Below, one piece after another: positions 15,230-22,128 of a stretch of 29,738 bases of DNA. A program made the translations under genes and the position numbers. Position 1 is the first letter of the stretch. The number at the start of each line of letters is the position of its first letter. This DNA is from a virus, in the IMG/VR virus record IMGVR_UViG_3300030406_003889, positions 1-29,738 of that record; one strand, 5' to 3'. Under the pieces are notes generated by a model, which did not search any database, was not told where the DNA came from, and saw nothing but the letters and a program-made list of their open reading frames with translations.

Positions 15230-15943
15230 ATGGTAGAAATAGATTTAAGTGTGGGGGAATCAATAGAATACGACGCAAGTGATAGGGCTGAACAACTATT
15301 AATGAACAACAGGCTTACACTTGATCCGTCTTTAGAATTTTATGTAAATGAAAACATTACAAATATTGACAAAGCATTATTTGTTGGTGCAGGAGTAGGA
15401 GTAGCAAGTAAAGTGCTTACTTCAAATGGTAAAGAAGTAATAAATGTTGAGCCAATAACTTCAAGATTTGCAGATTTAGAAACAAATTGTTCTAGCGCTA
15501 CAAATATAAACAAAGCTTGTGCAAGCACAAGTCGTAGCGGTACAATGTACTACTTTGACAATAACAAATCTGGTGCAAAACTAGATGTTGATTTTGGTGA
15601 GGGTGAACAAGCAGTTGAGGTTATTACAGTAGATAGCTTAGATTTAACAGATCTTGATCTGTTAGTCATAACTACAAATGGTAGCGAACTAGATGTTCTT
15701 GACGGTTGTGTAGATACTATTGCAGACAATCCCGATATGAAAGTTATTATTAGTTGGACACCCGATCTTATGGATAATATAGACGACAAAATTGACGATT
15801 TGAAAGCACAACCTTTTACAACTTATAAAATAATCCATTGGGATAAAGATACAAATGCTATATCTTTAAGAAACCAATATACAGGTGATTTTCCAGACGA
15901 CAATTTAAAAATAGTAGAACAAGCAATGGTGTTGATGGAATAA
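15230..15943 (+). CDS. Degenerate FkbM-like SAM-dependent methyltransferase
   Basis: A 237-residue protein with class I methyltransferase order: LFVGAGVGVASKVL at 50-63 (glycine-rich SAM loop), INVEPITSRFADLETN at 71-86 (acidic E74 of beta-2), VITVDSL at 131-137, and DLLVITTNGSELDVLDG at 143-159. The last matches the FkbM signature D.LKID.EG.E..VL.G, but the Lys and Asp are replaced by Ile-Thr-Thr, so catalysis or substrate choice may be altered. FkbM enzymes O-methylate sugars or other hydroxyls. It starts immediately after the preceding stop (TAAATG) and overlaps the next gene by one base. Confidence 0.7.
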   Translation: MVEIDLSVGESIEYDASDRAEQLLMNNRLTLDPSLEFYVNENITNIDKALFVGAGVGVASKVLTSNGKEVINVEPITSRFADLETNCSSATNINKACASTSRSGTMYYFDNNKSGAKLDVDFGEGEQAVEVITVDSLDLTDLDLLVITTNGSELDVLDGCVDTIADNPDMKVIISWTPDLMDNIDDKIDDLKAQPFTTYKIIHWDKDTNAISLRNQYTGDFPDDNLKIVEQAMVLME

Positions 15944-16761
15944 TGGCTAAATGGTGGGAACGAAAAGAATATAGTAGATTTTTAGAAGTCAAAAAACATA
16001 AAGTTGGCGACGATAAAATCCTATTCCTTACAGGTGATCCTGAATATGTTGATCTAGCTCCACCTCGTCCTGCTAAAGAGTTTATACCTGCTTGGTACAA
16101 ACATTTACAAAGAGAGTGGACAGAGTTAAGAGAAGACGACGATAGTTGGAATACAGTTCCTTACAAAGATAATTCTTTAAAAAAATGTCCTACTGTAAAA
16201 GATATGATGACGGCGGGATATATTATACCTTTATGGCTTGATCTTAAAATTAGTCATAATAAGCAAACAGGATTTAATTGGTACAACAAGCACGCTTACA
16301 ATGAAACTATTACATATCACGATCCCGCGTCCATAGGTAATATGCCTTTTCAACCTACAAGTTTTAACACAGCATTAAAATTTACAAATCCGTGGGATAT
16401 AGTGACACCACCGGGTTGGTCAGTTATCATAACTCAGCCGTGGTATCATCGTATTTGGGAAATAGAAATTATGCCTAGTCTTGTAGAAACTGACTCTTAT
16501 CATCAAATGAATATACCTTTTATATATCACGGAGTTGGTGAAAAAACATTTAGACAGGGTACGCCTCTAATACAAGTAATACCCTACAAGAGAAGTGGTT
16601 TTGATTTAAAAGACTACGAAAGTAGAGATATGGATGATTTAGACAAACTTTATTACTCAAAAAGCAGGTCTGCGGAAAGAACAAGACAAAACGGTTTTTA
16701 CCGTTGGCTTACGCAACAAAATAAAAAGATATGGAAAGAAGAGGGGGTTATAGATGAGTAA
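15943..16761 (+). CDS. Unknown marine phage family protein, copy 1 (TPPGWS/VETD family)
   Basis: A 272-residue protein. Signature pieces are PPRPAKEFIPAWYKHL, KKCPTVKDMMTAGYIIPLW, ALKFTNPWDIVTPPGWSV, PSLVETDSYHQMNIPF and RQGTPLIQVIPYKR. All of these recur in the 18066-18812 protein. The fold is probably beta-rich. I recall related unannotated genes in cyanophages near 2OG oxygenases, and a remote likeness to DUF6065, but no activity is established to my knowledge. Conserved His (YHQ), Asp-Glu (VETD) and Trp residues could form a site. The gene overlaps both neighbours by one and eight bases. Confidence 0.75.
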   Translation: MAKWWERKEYSRFLEVKKHKVGDDKILFLTGDPEYVDLAPPRPAKEFIPAWYKHLQREWTELREDDDSWNTVPYKDNSLKKCPTVKDMMTAGYIIPLWLDLKISHNKQTGFNWYNKHAYNETITYHDPASIGNMPFQPTSFNTALKFTNPWDIVTPPGWSVIITQPWYHRIWEIEIMPSLVETDSYHQMNIPFIYHGVGEKTFRQGTPLIQVIPYKRSGFDLKDYESRDMDDLDKLYYSKSRSAERTRQNGFYRWLTQQNKKIWKEEGVIDE

Positions 16762-17584
16762 ATGTCCAATACCTAGAATTACTGATATATGGTCAAAGCC
16801 TATGAAAGATATAAGCAGAAGCGCACCTAGGGTTGCATACACAGTACCCGTACCTAATTTACAATGGGGTCAATTAGAAAATGAGGAAAGTAATGCTTTA
16901 CCCTCAGTTAATTATGAACTACCTAAAAAGTTTGTAAAAGCCCCTAATGGTTGTGTATCTACACAATTTATGAGAAATAGATTATATGAAGTTAACTTTC
17001 CATATAGTTATGTAAAAATCAAAATGAGAAAAAATGAATTGGCTGACGATGTAGATAGATACGGTGGTTTTGATTTTAACGCACATTTTTACGGTAATGT
17101 AAAACACCACGGACCTTTTAATCAGCTTATTGTTGAAGAAAAAGAAGGTTGGGCTAGACCGGGAGTACCTACTATGCAAATATCTATGCCGGTTATGTTA
17201 TTTTGTGACGATCCGGAAGTATGGATGGATGTACTACCTAGTGATAGAAATGTGGGTAAAGATTTACCTATTAGTACAATACCCGGATTTATGCCTATAC
17301 ACTCTTGGTCTAGAGGTTTATCTTGGGCTTTTGAGTGGGTTGATCTTGATCGTGAAGAGTGTTTATTAAATCACGATGTAATTATGTTTAATTTATTATT
17401 CTCTAAACCGGTAAAACTAGAATATGTACCGTGGAACGAGGAGTTTAGTAAACAATGGAATTTGATTAGTCAATCCTCAGTTAATCGTAGAGATACTAAT
17501 CAATTATATCCCGAAGCTTTGAGTAGAAGACCAAGAAGACTAGTACCAAAGAAACAGAAATTATGGAAAGAAAAGAAATACTAA
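16754..17584 (+). CDS. Unknown protein, diverged relative of the TPPGWS/VETD family
   Basis: A 276-residue protein starting MSKCPIPRITDIWSKPMKDI. It shares gross layout rather than strict motifs with its two neighbours: an N-terminal VPVPNLQWG and Pro-rich entry, a central FNAHFYGNVKHHGPFNQLIV, then PTMQISMPVMLFCDDPEVWM, TIPGFMPIHSW, SWAFEWVDLD and NLLFSKPVKLEYVP. These mirror the order PPGWS ... PG ... FPW ... KRGMPFLHVIPF. I treat relatedness as likely but unproven. It overlaps the flanking genes by eight and 22 bases. No function assigned. Confidence 0.65.
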   Translation: MSKCPIPRITDIWSKPMKDISRSAPRVAYTVPVPNLQWGQLENEESNALPSVNYELPKKFVKAPNGCVSTQFMRNRLYEVNFPYSYVKIKMRKNELADDVDRYGGFDFNAHFYGNVKHHGPFNQLIVEEKEGWARPGVPTMQISMPVMLFCDDPEVWMDVLPSDRNVGKDLPISTIPGFMPIHSWSRGLSWAFEWVDLDREECLLNHDVIMFNLLFSKPVKLEYVPWNEEFSKQWNLISQSSVNRRDTNQLYPEALSRRPRRLVPKKQKLWKEKKY

Positions 17585-18069
17585 TTGAAGAACTATTCCC
17601 ACAAGATATTTTTAATCGTCTTGTTGGACTAGTAAAAAGAAATTACAAAAACTTTGAATACAACGAATTTTTTGGTAGGTATGGGTGTAGTAGTGATTTA
17701 TGGCGTGCGATTATGCCGTACTTTAACAGATCAGTAGCGGTTGCTAGAGATGTGTTCCAATCCCCTACCCTATTACCTAGCTATGCTTTAGCCTGTCATT
17801 ATGAGGGCGAGCTTGCTGAATTAGTAAAACACAAAGACAACAATGCTTGTACATATACAATAGATTTACATTTGTATAGTGATACGGATTGGCCTTTAAT
17901 TGTAGAAGGTCGAGAATATATTTTGAAACCAAATCAAGCCTTAGCATTTTACGGTGAAGAACAAGAACATTGGCGACCGCCTTTTCCAAATGTAGATAAC
18001 AATGGTGTAGGGGCTGCGTTTTTTCATTTTGTTGAGCCGGAACATTGGTTTTTTACAGGTGAAAAATGA
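17563..18069 (+). CDS. Putative 2OG-Fe(II) oxygenase-like protein, paralogue of 14672-15229
   Basis: A 168-residue protein with H90-K-D92 (ELVKHKDNNA) and H136-W-R138 (EEQEHWRPPF), matching the candidate iron and co-substrate positions of the 14672-15229 protein. LLPSYALACHYEG before and NQALAFYGEEQ between them also correspond. WPLIVEGREYILKPNQ is the beta-strand pair just before the distal His. It begins 22 bases inside the upstream gene and ends in ATGA with the next. The shortness suggests a minimal double-stranded beta-helix core. Confidence 0.65.
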   Translation: MERKEILIEELFPQDIFNRLVGLVKRNYKNFEYNEFFGRYGCSSDLWRAIMPYFNRSVAVARDVFQSPTLLPSYALACHYEGELAELVKHKDNNACTYTIDLHLYSDTDWPLIVEGREYILKPNQALAFYGEEQEHWRPPFPNVDNNGVGAAFFHFVEPEHWFFTGEK

Positions 18070-18812
18070 GGTGGGTAAAAAAAAATAATATAGAGTTTGC
18101 AAGTATTATACCTGCATTACCCGACATAGCACCACCTGTACCTGCAAGTCAAATGATACCGGAGTGGTTTAAAAAACTACCTTTAGATCTTCAACAAGAC
18201 AATCACAAACCATTTCCTATTATGAGTTCTCTTATAAAAGATTTGAATTTGCATACAATAAAGAAGTGTCCTGCTGTTGTTGATTACTTCACAGAAGGTT
18301 ATATTATTCCTTTTTGGTGTGATATGTTAATACAAAGAGTAGGTGAAACTTTCCATTTTGAAACTAACTTTAGTGACGACAATGGCATAGGAAGTACTTT
18401 AGAGTTTCATGACGAGCAACAATTCAGCACATATCCTTTTGAAAGAAATGATTATCGTAGAGCTGTAAAGTTTACTAGCCCGTGGTTTTTTTGGACACCA
18501 CCGGGTTGGTCAACACTATTTTTACAACCGCAACTACACCCTAATAAAGATTTTACTTTGTTTCCGGGTGTTGTAGAAACAGACACTTTCCATCAAGTAA
18601 ATTTTCCTAGCGTATGGCATAGTGAGGGTGAAAGATTAATTAAAAGAGGTATGCCGTTTTTACATGTAATACCTTTTAAAAGAGAAAAAAAGAATCTTGT
18701 AGTTAGTAAGTGGGATGAAAAACACGATCACGCTATAAGGGACGAAAGTTTTAAATTAAGAAGTAAAATGACAGGTGGGTACAGACAGATTAACAAGAAT
18801 AGGTTTCAATGA
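18066..18812 (+). CDS. Unknown marine phage family protein, copy 2 (TPPGWS/VETD family)
   Basis: A 248-residue paralogue of the 15943-16761 protein: ASQMIPEWFKKLPLDL, KKCPAVVDYFTEGYIIPFW, AVKFTSPWFFWTPPGWST, PGVVETDTFHQVNFP and IKRGMPFLHVIPFKRE. Conservation is concentrated in these blocks while intervening loops differ, so the copies probably share an active or binding site but differ in partner or substrate. It starts in an ATGA overlap with the oxygenase-like gene and ends in an ATGA overlap with the ferredoxin gene. That placement makes the ferredoxin a candidate redox partner. Confidence 0.75.
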   Translation: MRWVKKNNIEFASIIPALPDIAPPVPASQMIPEWFKKLPLDLQQDNHKPFPIMSSLIKDLNLHTIKKCPAVVDYFTEGYIIPFWCDMLIQRVGETFHFETNFSDDNGIGSTLEFHDEQQFSTYPFERNDYRRAVKFTSPWFFWTPPGWSTLFLQPQLHPNKDFTLFPGVVETDTFHQVNFPSVWHSEGERLIKRGMPFLHVIPFKREKKNLVVSKWDEKHDHAIRDESFKLRSKMTGGYRQINKNRFQ

Positions 18813-19072
18813 AAGTATGGATAGATCAAGATCTTTGCACAGGTGACGGACTTTGCGCTGAAATAGCACCTGATGTTTTTGTTATGCAAAATGACGGTTT
18901 AGCTTATGTTCAAGAAGTAGTTGGTAATTTTGGTGAATTAAAAATTTTTAGCGAAATACACAACAACGATCAGGGCGCAGAGGGGTTAGCACGAGTACCT
19001 AAAGGTCAAGAGGATTTAGTGACCGAAGCAGCAGAGGAATGCCCGGGAGAATGTATTTTTATAGTACCATAG
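18809..19072 (+). CDS. Ferredoxin, [3Fe-4S] or [4Fe-4S] single-cluster type
   Basis: An 87-residue electron carrier. MKVWIDQDLCTGDGLCAEIA gives C10-x2-D13-x2-C16, followed by PDVFVM, and the end EAAEECPGECIFIVP supplies C78. This is the layout of single-cluster ferredoxins that serve cytochromes P450 in actinobacteria and of Pyrococcus ferredoxin, where Asp replaces the second Cys; the third Cys of the 4Fe form is Ala20 here. C82 is an extra Cys. A 25-residue acidic insertion lies between the cluster arms. ATGA overlap with the upstream gene suggests stoichiometric co-expression. Phage-encoded ferredoxins usually tap host reductases; the acceptor here is unknown. Confidence 0.9.
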   Translation: MKVWIDQDLCTGDGLCAEIAPDVFVMQNDGLAYVQEVVGNFGELKIFSEIHNNDQGAEGLARVPKGQEDLVTEAAEECPGECIFIVP

Positions 19073-19078
19073 AGTATT

Positions 19079-19228
19079 ATGGTAAATAACTACAACTTAG
19101 AATATGATTTGCTTAAAAAAAGCAAAATAACGGACAGATCACCAAGAAGTATTGTAGATCAACCCCTTAGTGACCAACCATTTAACGAAATTTACGGTAA
19201 AGAGGAATCTAAAAAAACTTCTTCATAA
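19079..19228 (+). CDS. 49-residue hypothetical protein
   Basis: A short ORF six bases after the ferredoxin stop: MVNNYNLEYDLLKKSKITDR, then SPRSIVDQPLSDQPFNEIYG and KEESKKTSS. It is hydrophilic, without Cys clusters or membrane segments. There is no strong Shine-Dalgarno (AGAGTATT). Composition resembles the neighbouring coding sequence and the reading frame is followed by a non-coding gap, so I think it is real, but no family is recognised. Confidence 0.55.
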   Translation: MVNNYNLEYDLLKKSKITDRSPRSIVDQPLSDQPFNEIYGKEESKKTSS

Positions 19229-19299
19229 ATCAAGAAAATGTCTTCTTGAGTGTATATAATAATGAATATACTGATGTATAAATAGTTGAAAGGTAAGGT
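19229..19299 (+). promoter_or_regulatory. Intergenic break with inverted repeat and TATAAT
   Basis: This is one of the few real gaps between genes. TCAAGAA (19230-19236) pairs with TTCTTGA (19243-19249) around a six-base loop. A perfect TATAAT lies at 19255-19260, followed by GTATAAATAG. I find no convincing -35 at the right distance (AAGAAA only), so a sigma-factor promoter is not demonstrated. The site separates the modification cassette from the 19300-21000 gene group, so it is the most likely place for a transcript boundary. AAAGGTAAGG before 19300 is the ribosome binding site. Confidence 0.4.
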
Positions 19300-19533
19300 A
19301 TGGCTAATCCAGAACAACAACAAGAACTATCCCCTGAACAAACAGCGGACTTAGTTAATCGTTTGTTAGCAGAAAACAAAACATATAAAGAAATAGTGCA
19401 AGATACTGCTAATAAAATAGCTAATCTTGAGTTGAGAAATAGTGAGCTAAAAGTACAAAACAATGCTTTAAATCAAGTGTTAAATGATATTGGCGCACAA
19501 AAAACAGCACCAACTCAAGCAGAAGAGGAATAA
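19300..19533 (+). CDS. Small coiled-coil protein
   Basis: A 77-residue protein with a heptad-like helix from about residue 14 to 65 (DLVNRLLAENKTYKEIVQDT, ANKIANLELRNSELKVQNNA) between a Gln/Glu-rich start and an acidic tail. Probably a homo-oligomeric helix, such as a small scaffold, a morphogenesis factor or a partner of the following DNA-binding protein. No family recognised. It sits right after the putative regulatory gap and two bases before the next gene. Confidence 0.7.
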   Translation: MANPEQQQELSPEQTADLVNRLLAENKTYKEIVQDTANKIANLELRNSELKVQNNALNQVLNDIGAQKTAPTQAEEE

Positions 19534-19535
19534 TT

Positions 19536-19772
19536 TTGTCTTCTTTAGAAGAGTATGCATCATCTCAACCCACAAGAAGATCAACGGCGTGGCGAGAGCA
19601 AAACGAGTCTAACAGGGCTGCGTGGATAGAAGCTTGTGAGGGCGTGAAATTAAAAGGTGTACCCGCACAAACAGCAGCAAAATGGTTAATTGAAGAGAAA
19701 AATTGTCCTTTGTCCATAGACTCTATTAGAACAGCTTTGAGAAATACTATGGAACAATATGTCAAGTCTTGA
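19536..19772 (+). CDS. Small helix-turn-helix-like protein
   Basis: A 78-residue protein starting at TTG 19536, seven bases after GAGG (19525-19528). From residue 27 it is helical with an HTH-like rhythm: RAAWIEACEGVKLKGVPAQT, AAKWLIEEKNCPLSIDSIRT and ALRN. DNA binding is a reasonable guess; a terminase small-subunit-like role is possible but no terminase large subunit is present in the window. It begins MSSLEEY, nearly the same as the MSSLDEY of the phosphoesterase encoded next, which it overlaps by 14 bases. Confidence 0.6.
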   Translation: MSSLEEYASSQPTRRSTAWREQNESNRAAWIEACEGVKLKGVPAQTAAKWLIEEKNCPLSIDSIRTALRNTMEQYVKS

Positions 19773-21000
19773 CGAATATAATAAAAATAAAAGCGATTTA
19801 ACAAACGCTAAAAGAAAATCTAAAAATGTACATCCTAAAGGTTTTGAGCCGGGTTATAGGCTCAAAGGGAGTAAGGGTGAAATAACTTCGCAACCTCAAG
19901 AAGATAGTAATATAAAAGTCTTTGACGATATATTAGAACAACTTGAGCTTGATCCAAAGAAATACGAGGTTATAGAGCCGGTAGAAGTTCGTAGTTGGGA
20001 TTCTATGGTCGATGGTGGGAAACGACTATTTTATTACAAAGCACGAATACAATCTCGTGGGAAAGTAAACCCTAACGATCCTGACTACGACGCTTTGCTA
20101 AAAGAAGTAAAGAAAGCAAAGAAACCTAAAAAGCTACAAACAAGCACCGACGATAGCATTGTCTTTTGTTGGAGTGATTGGCAGTTAGGCAAGCCGGATG
20201 GAGATGGTACAAAAGGTATTGTAGAAAGATTAAATCAAATGATACCTGACTTTGTTGATTATGTAGAAACACAACGCAAAAATGGTAGGAAGATCCAAAA
20301 CTTATACATATTATCTTTAGGTGATATTATCGAAAATTGTAGTGGGCATTACCCGACTCAAGAGTGGGGTGGCGAGCTGAATCTTCGTGATCAAGTTAAG
20401 GTTGCTCGTAGAATAATGGTCAAAGCTTTGACAGAGTGGTCGCCATTATTTAAAAATGTAGTTGTATGTGCAATAGCCGGGAATCACGGGGAAAACAGAA
20501 ACAACGGAAAAACTTACACGGATTTTGCAGACAATCACGATGTTGCAGTTGTTGAGCAAGTACAAGAAATACTTGAACAAAACCCTAAAGCATTTGGTCA
20601 TGTTAAATTTTATATACCAGACGACGAGTTGTCAGCAACAGTAGAAATTTCAGGTAAAATTGTGGGATTTGCTCACGGACACCAATTTCGTTCCGGAGTT
20701 TCAGTAAAATCTGGTAGGTTTGCATTTGATAAAGGTATTAAATGGTTTGCAGGTCAATCTATGGGTAGAACGCCGGTAGGAGACGCAGATCTACTTGTAT
20801 GGGGTCATTTTCATCATTACTTTATGCACCCTAATCGTGGTAGGTGGTTTATACAAGCACCATCTATGGACGGTGGCTCTAAATGGTTTAAGGATATGAC
20901 AGGTGATGATTCGGGACCTGCACAAGTTTGCTTTACTATAAGTGCTAAAAGTGACACTTATTTTGTAAAAGATCAAATATTTTTTCCAAACAACTCTTAA
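19759..21000 (+). CDS. Calcineurin-like metallophosphoesterase
   Basis: A 413-residue protein. After a basic, probably flexible N-terminus and an acidic helical section, the metallophosphoesterase motifs run in order: SD140WQLGK, LG188D189IIENC, AG241N242H243GEN, FAHGH at 304-308 and WGHFHHYF at 348-355. The first motif has Gln where the usual D-x-H has His, a change I associate with a phage-specific branch. Such enzymes include Mre11/SbcD nucleases and phosphodiesterases, so DNA end processing is one possibility. A preceding HTH protein with the same N-terminal peptide suggests a joint DNA-related function. The substrate cannot be read from the sequence. Confidence 0.85.
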   Translation: MSSLDEYNKNKSDLTNAKRKSKNVHPKGFEPGYRLKGSKGEITSQPQEDSNIKVFDDILEQLELDPKKYEVIEPVEVRSWDSMVDGGKRLFYYKARIQSRGKVNPNDPDYDALLKEVKKAKKPKKLQTSTDDSIVFCWSDWQLGKPDGDGTKGIVERLNQMIPDFVDYVETQRKNGRKIQNLYILSLGDIIENCSGHYPTQEWGGELNLRDQVKVARRIMVKALTEWSPLFKNVVVCAIAGNHGENRNNGKTYTDFADNHDVAVVEQVQEILEQNPKAFGHVKFYIPDDELSATVEISGKIVGFAHGHQFRSGVSVKSGRFAFDKGIKWFAGQSMGRTPVGDADLLVWGHFHHYFMHPNRGRWFIQAPSMDGGSKWFKDMTGDDSGPAQVCFTISAKSDTYFVKDQIFFPNNS

Positions 21001-21040
21001 ATACCTGAAACCAACTTCTTGTCATTTAATATAGTCATGT
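21001..21040 (+). other. Short spacer before the endolysin
   Basis: A 40-base AT-rich gap between the phosphoesterase and endolysin genes. TTGTCA and TATAGT are present but too close together to form a promoter, and I see no Shine-Dalgarno close to the endolysin ATG. The lysis module may therefore start with its own leader or a weakly recognised start. Confidence 0.35.
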
Positions 21041-21835
21041 ATGAAATTAGAAGTCCTAAGAATCAGCTCACAAGAAGATTCCACAAGTGGTATTTTATTT
21101 GATGTCACCGACAACAAACGCAAGTTTCTTTGCTACACCGTCGAAGATGAATTTCGAGCCGAAAAAATAAAACATGAAACGCGTATTCCCGCAGGGACAT
21201 ACACATTAACACTTCGTAGCGAAGGTGGCTTTCACTCGCGTTATACCTCCAAGTATGGTGCTGATTGGCATCGTGGCATGATCTATGTCAACAATGTCCC
21301 GGGATTCGAGTATATACTTTGGCACACGGGGAATACAGATGAATCGACCAGCGGTTGTTTAATTTTAGGAAATTCACAAACAAGTAATCTTGTGCAAAGT
21401 GACGGGTTTGTGGGATCTTCCGTAAATGCGTATAAGACCGTTTACCCGCTTATAAGAGATGCAATACTTAGTGGCGAAAAAGTATTAGTAAGATATATAG
21501 ATTTTGACTACATAGAGGGACAAGAATTTAAAACCGTATCAGGAAGTGAGCCTGTAATTTCTTATAGTCCTATTGATCAAAAGAAAAAAACTGAAGTATT
21601 TGATTTTTCTAAAGATTTTCCTAAATGGCCTAATAAATTATACAAAAAACAATCGCCAATGATTTTTGACGAAAAGCTTAAAGATTGGCAAAAGCAAGTT
21701 GGCATAACAGCTGACGGGTGGTTTGGTAATCAGGCTAAAGGAAAAGTTCTGGAAATCCAGAAAGAATTTGGGTTGACAGAAGATGGTGTCTTAGGTAAAC
21801 AAACTTGGGACATTTCTTTTGCAAAAGAAAGTTAG
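21041..21835 (+). CDS. Endolysin: DUF5675-like catalytic domain plus peptidoglycan-binding domain
   Basis: A 264-residue protein. Residues 1-155 match the DUF5675 pattern: TRIPAGTYTLTLRSEGGFHS, then RYTSKYG, HRGMIYVNNVPGFEYILWHT and GNTDESTSGCLILGN. H95 with S104-G105-C106 recalls the H...S.GC site of L,D-transpeptidase-like (YkuD) enzymes. Residues 205-260 form a type 1 peptidoglycan-binding domain (LKDWQKQVGITADGWFGNQA and EIQKEFGLTEDGVLGKQTWD). The protein would cut or remodel host peptidoglycan in the periplasm or from outside. It leads a lysis cluster with a holin 10 bases downstream. The first ~350 bases look richer in G+C codons than neighbours, possibly a transferred domain. Confidence 0.8.
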   Translation: MKLEVLRISSQEDSTSGILFDVTDNKRKFLCYTVEDEFRAEKIKHETRIPAGTYTLTLRSEGGFHSRYTSKYGADWHRGMIYVNNVPGFEYILWHTGNTDESTSGCLILGNSQTSNLVQSDGFVGSSVNAYKTVYPLIRDAILSGEKVLVRYIDFDYIEGQEFKTVSGSEPVISYSPIDQKKKTEVFDFSKDFPKWPNKLYKKQSPMIFDEKLKDWQKQVGITADGWFGNQAKGKVLEIQKEFGLTEDGVLGKQTWDISFAKES

Positions 21836-21844
21836 GAGATTCGT

Positions 21845-22069
21845 ATGAATTGGGAATTAACAGACGCTTTTAAAGTGTCATTAATAAGAGCAGTTAGAAC
21901 AGGACTTCAAGCAGGTTTTGGTGTAATTGTTGCAGCCCAAACCGGATGGTTGGATATGGGTGTACTTGAGGGTGCAGTTGTCGCAGCAGGCGCTGCGTTT
22001 TTCTCAGCATTACAAAATGTTATTGAGGAAGCACCGTTCAAATTTATGTCTAACTTTCCAAAAGGTTAA
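21845..22069 (+). CDS. Holin, r1t-like
   Basis: A 74-residue protein with two membrane segments, TGLQAGFGVIVAAQTGWL (about 19-36) and VLEGAVVAAGAAFFSALQNV (about 40-59). The pattern A.RTG.QA ... W.D.GVLEGA..AA.AA..S.LQN is that of the r1t-type holin family, common in phages of Gram-positive bacteria and especially actinophages. It would form the membrane lesion that triggers lysis. AGGAG, partly formed by the endolysin stop codon, precedes the ATG. Adjacent to the endolysin, as expected. Confidence 0.8.
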   Translation: MNWELTDAFKVSLIRAVRTGLQAGFGVIVAAQTGWLDMGVLEGAVVAAGAAFFSALQNVIEEAPFKFMSNFPKG

Positions 22070-22090
22070 TTTAATTACAAGTGCGTCGAT

Positions 22091-22111
22091 AGGGGGACTA
22101 TATGTCCTCCT
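22091..22111 (+). promoter_or_regulatory. Stable stem-loop pairing a Shine-Dalgarno-like with an anti-Shine-Dalgarno-like strand
   Basis: AGGGGGAC (22091-22098) can pair with GTCCTCCT (22104-22111) around a five-base loop TATAT, giving eight pairs with one G-U. There is no strong T-tract after it, so it is not a classical terminator. It lies 22 bases after the holin stop and 18 bases before the nuclease start. The left arm resembles a ribosome binding site for the ATG at 22102, which sits in the loop, while the nuclease's own AGAGG (22119-22123) stays free. It may be a processing site or partial terminator. Confidence 0.5.
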
Positions 22112-22128
22112 ATTGTTTAGAGGATCAA

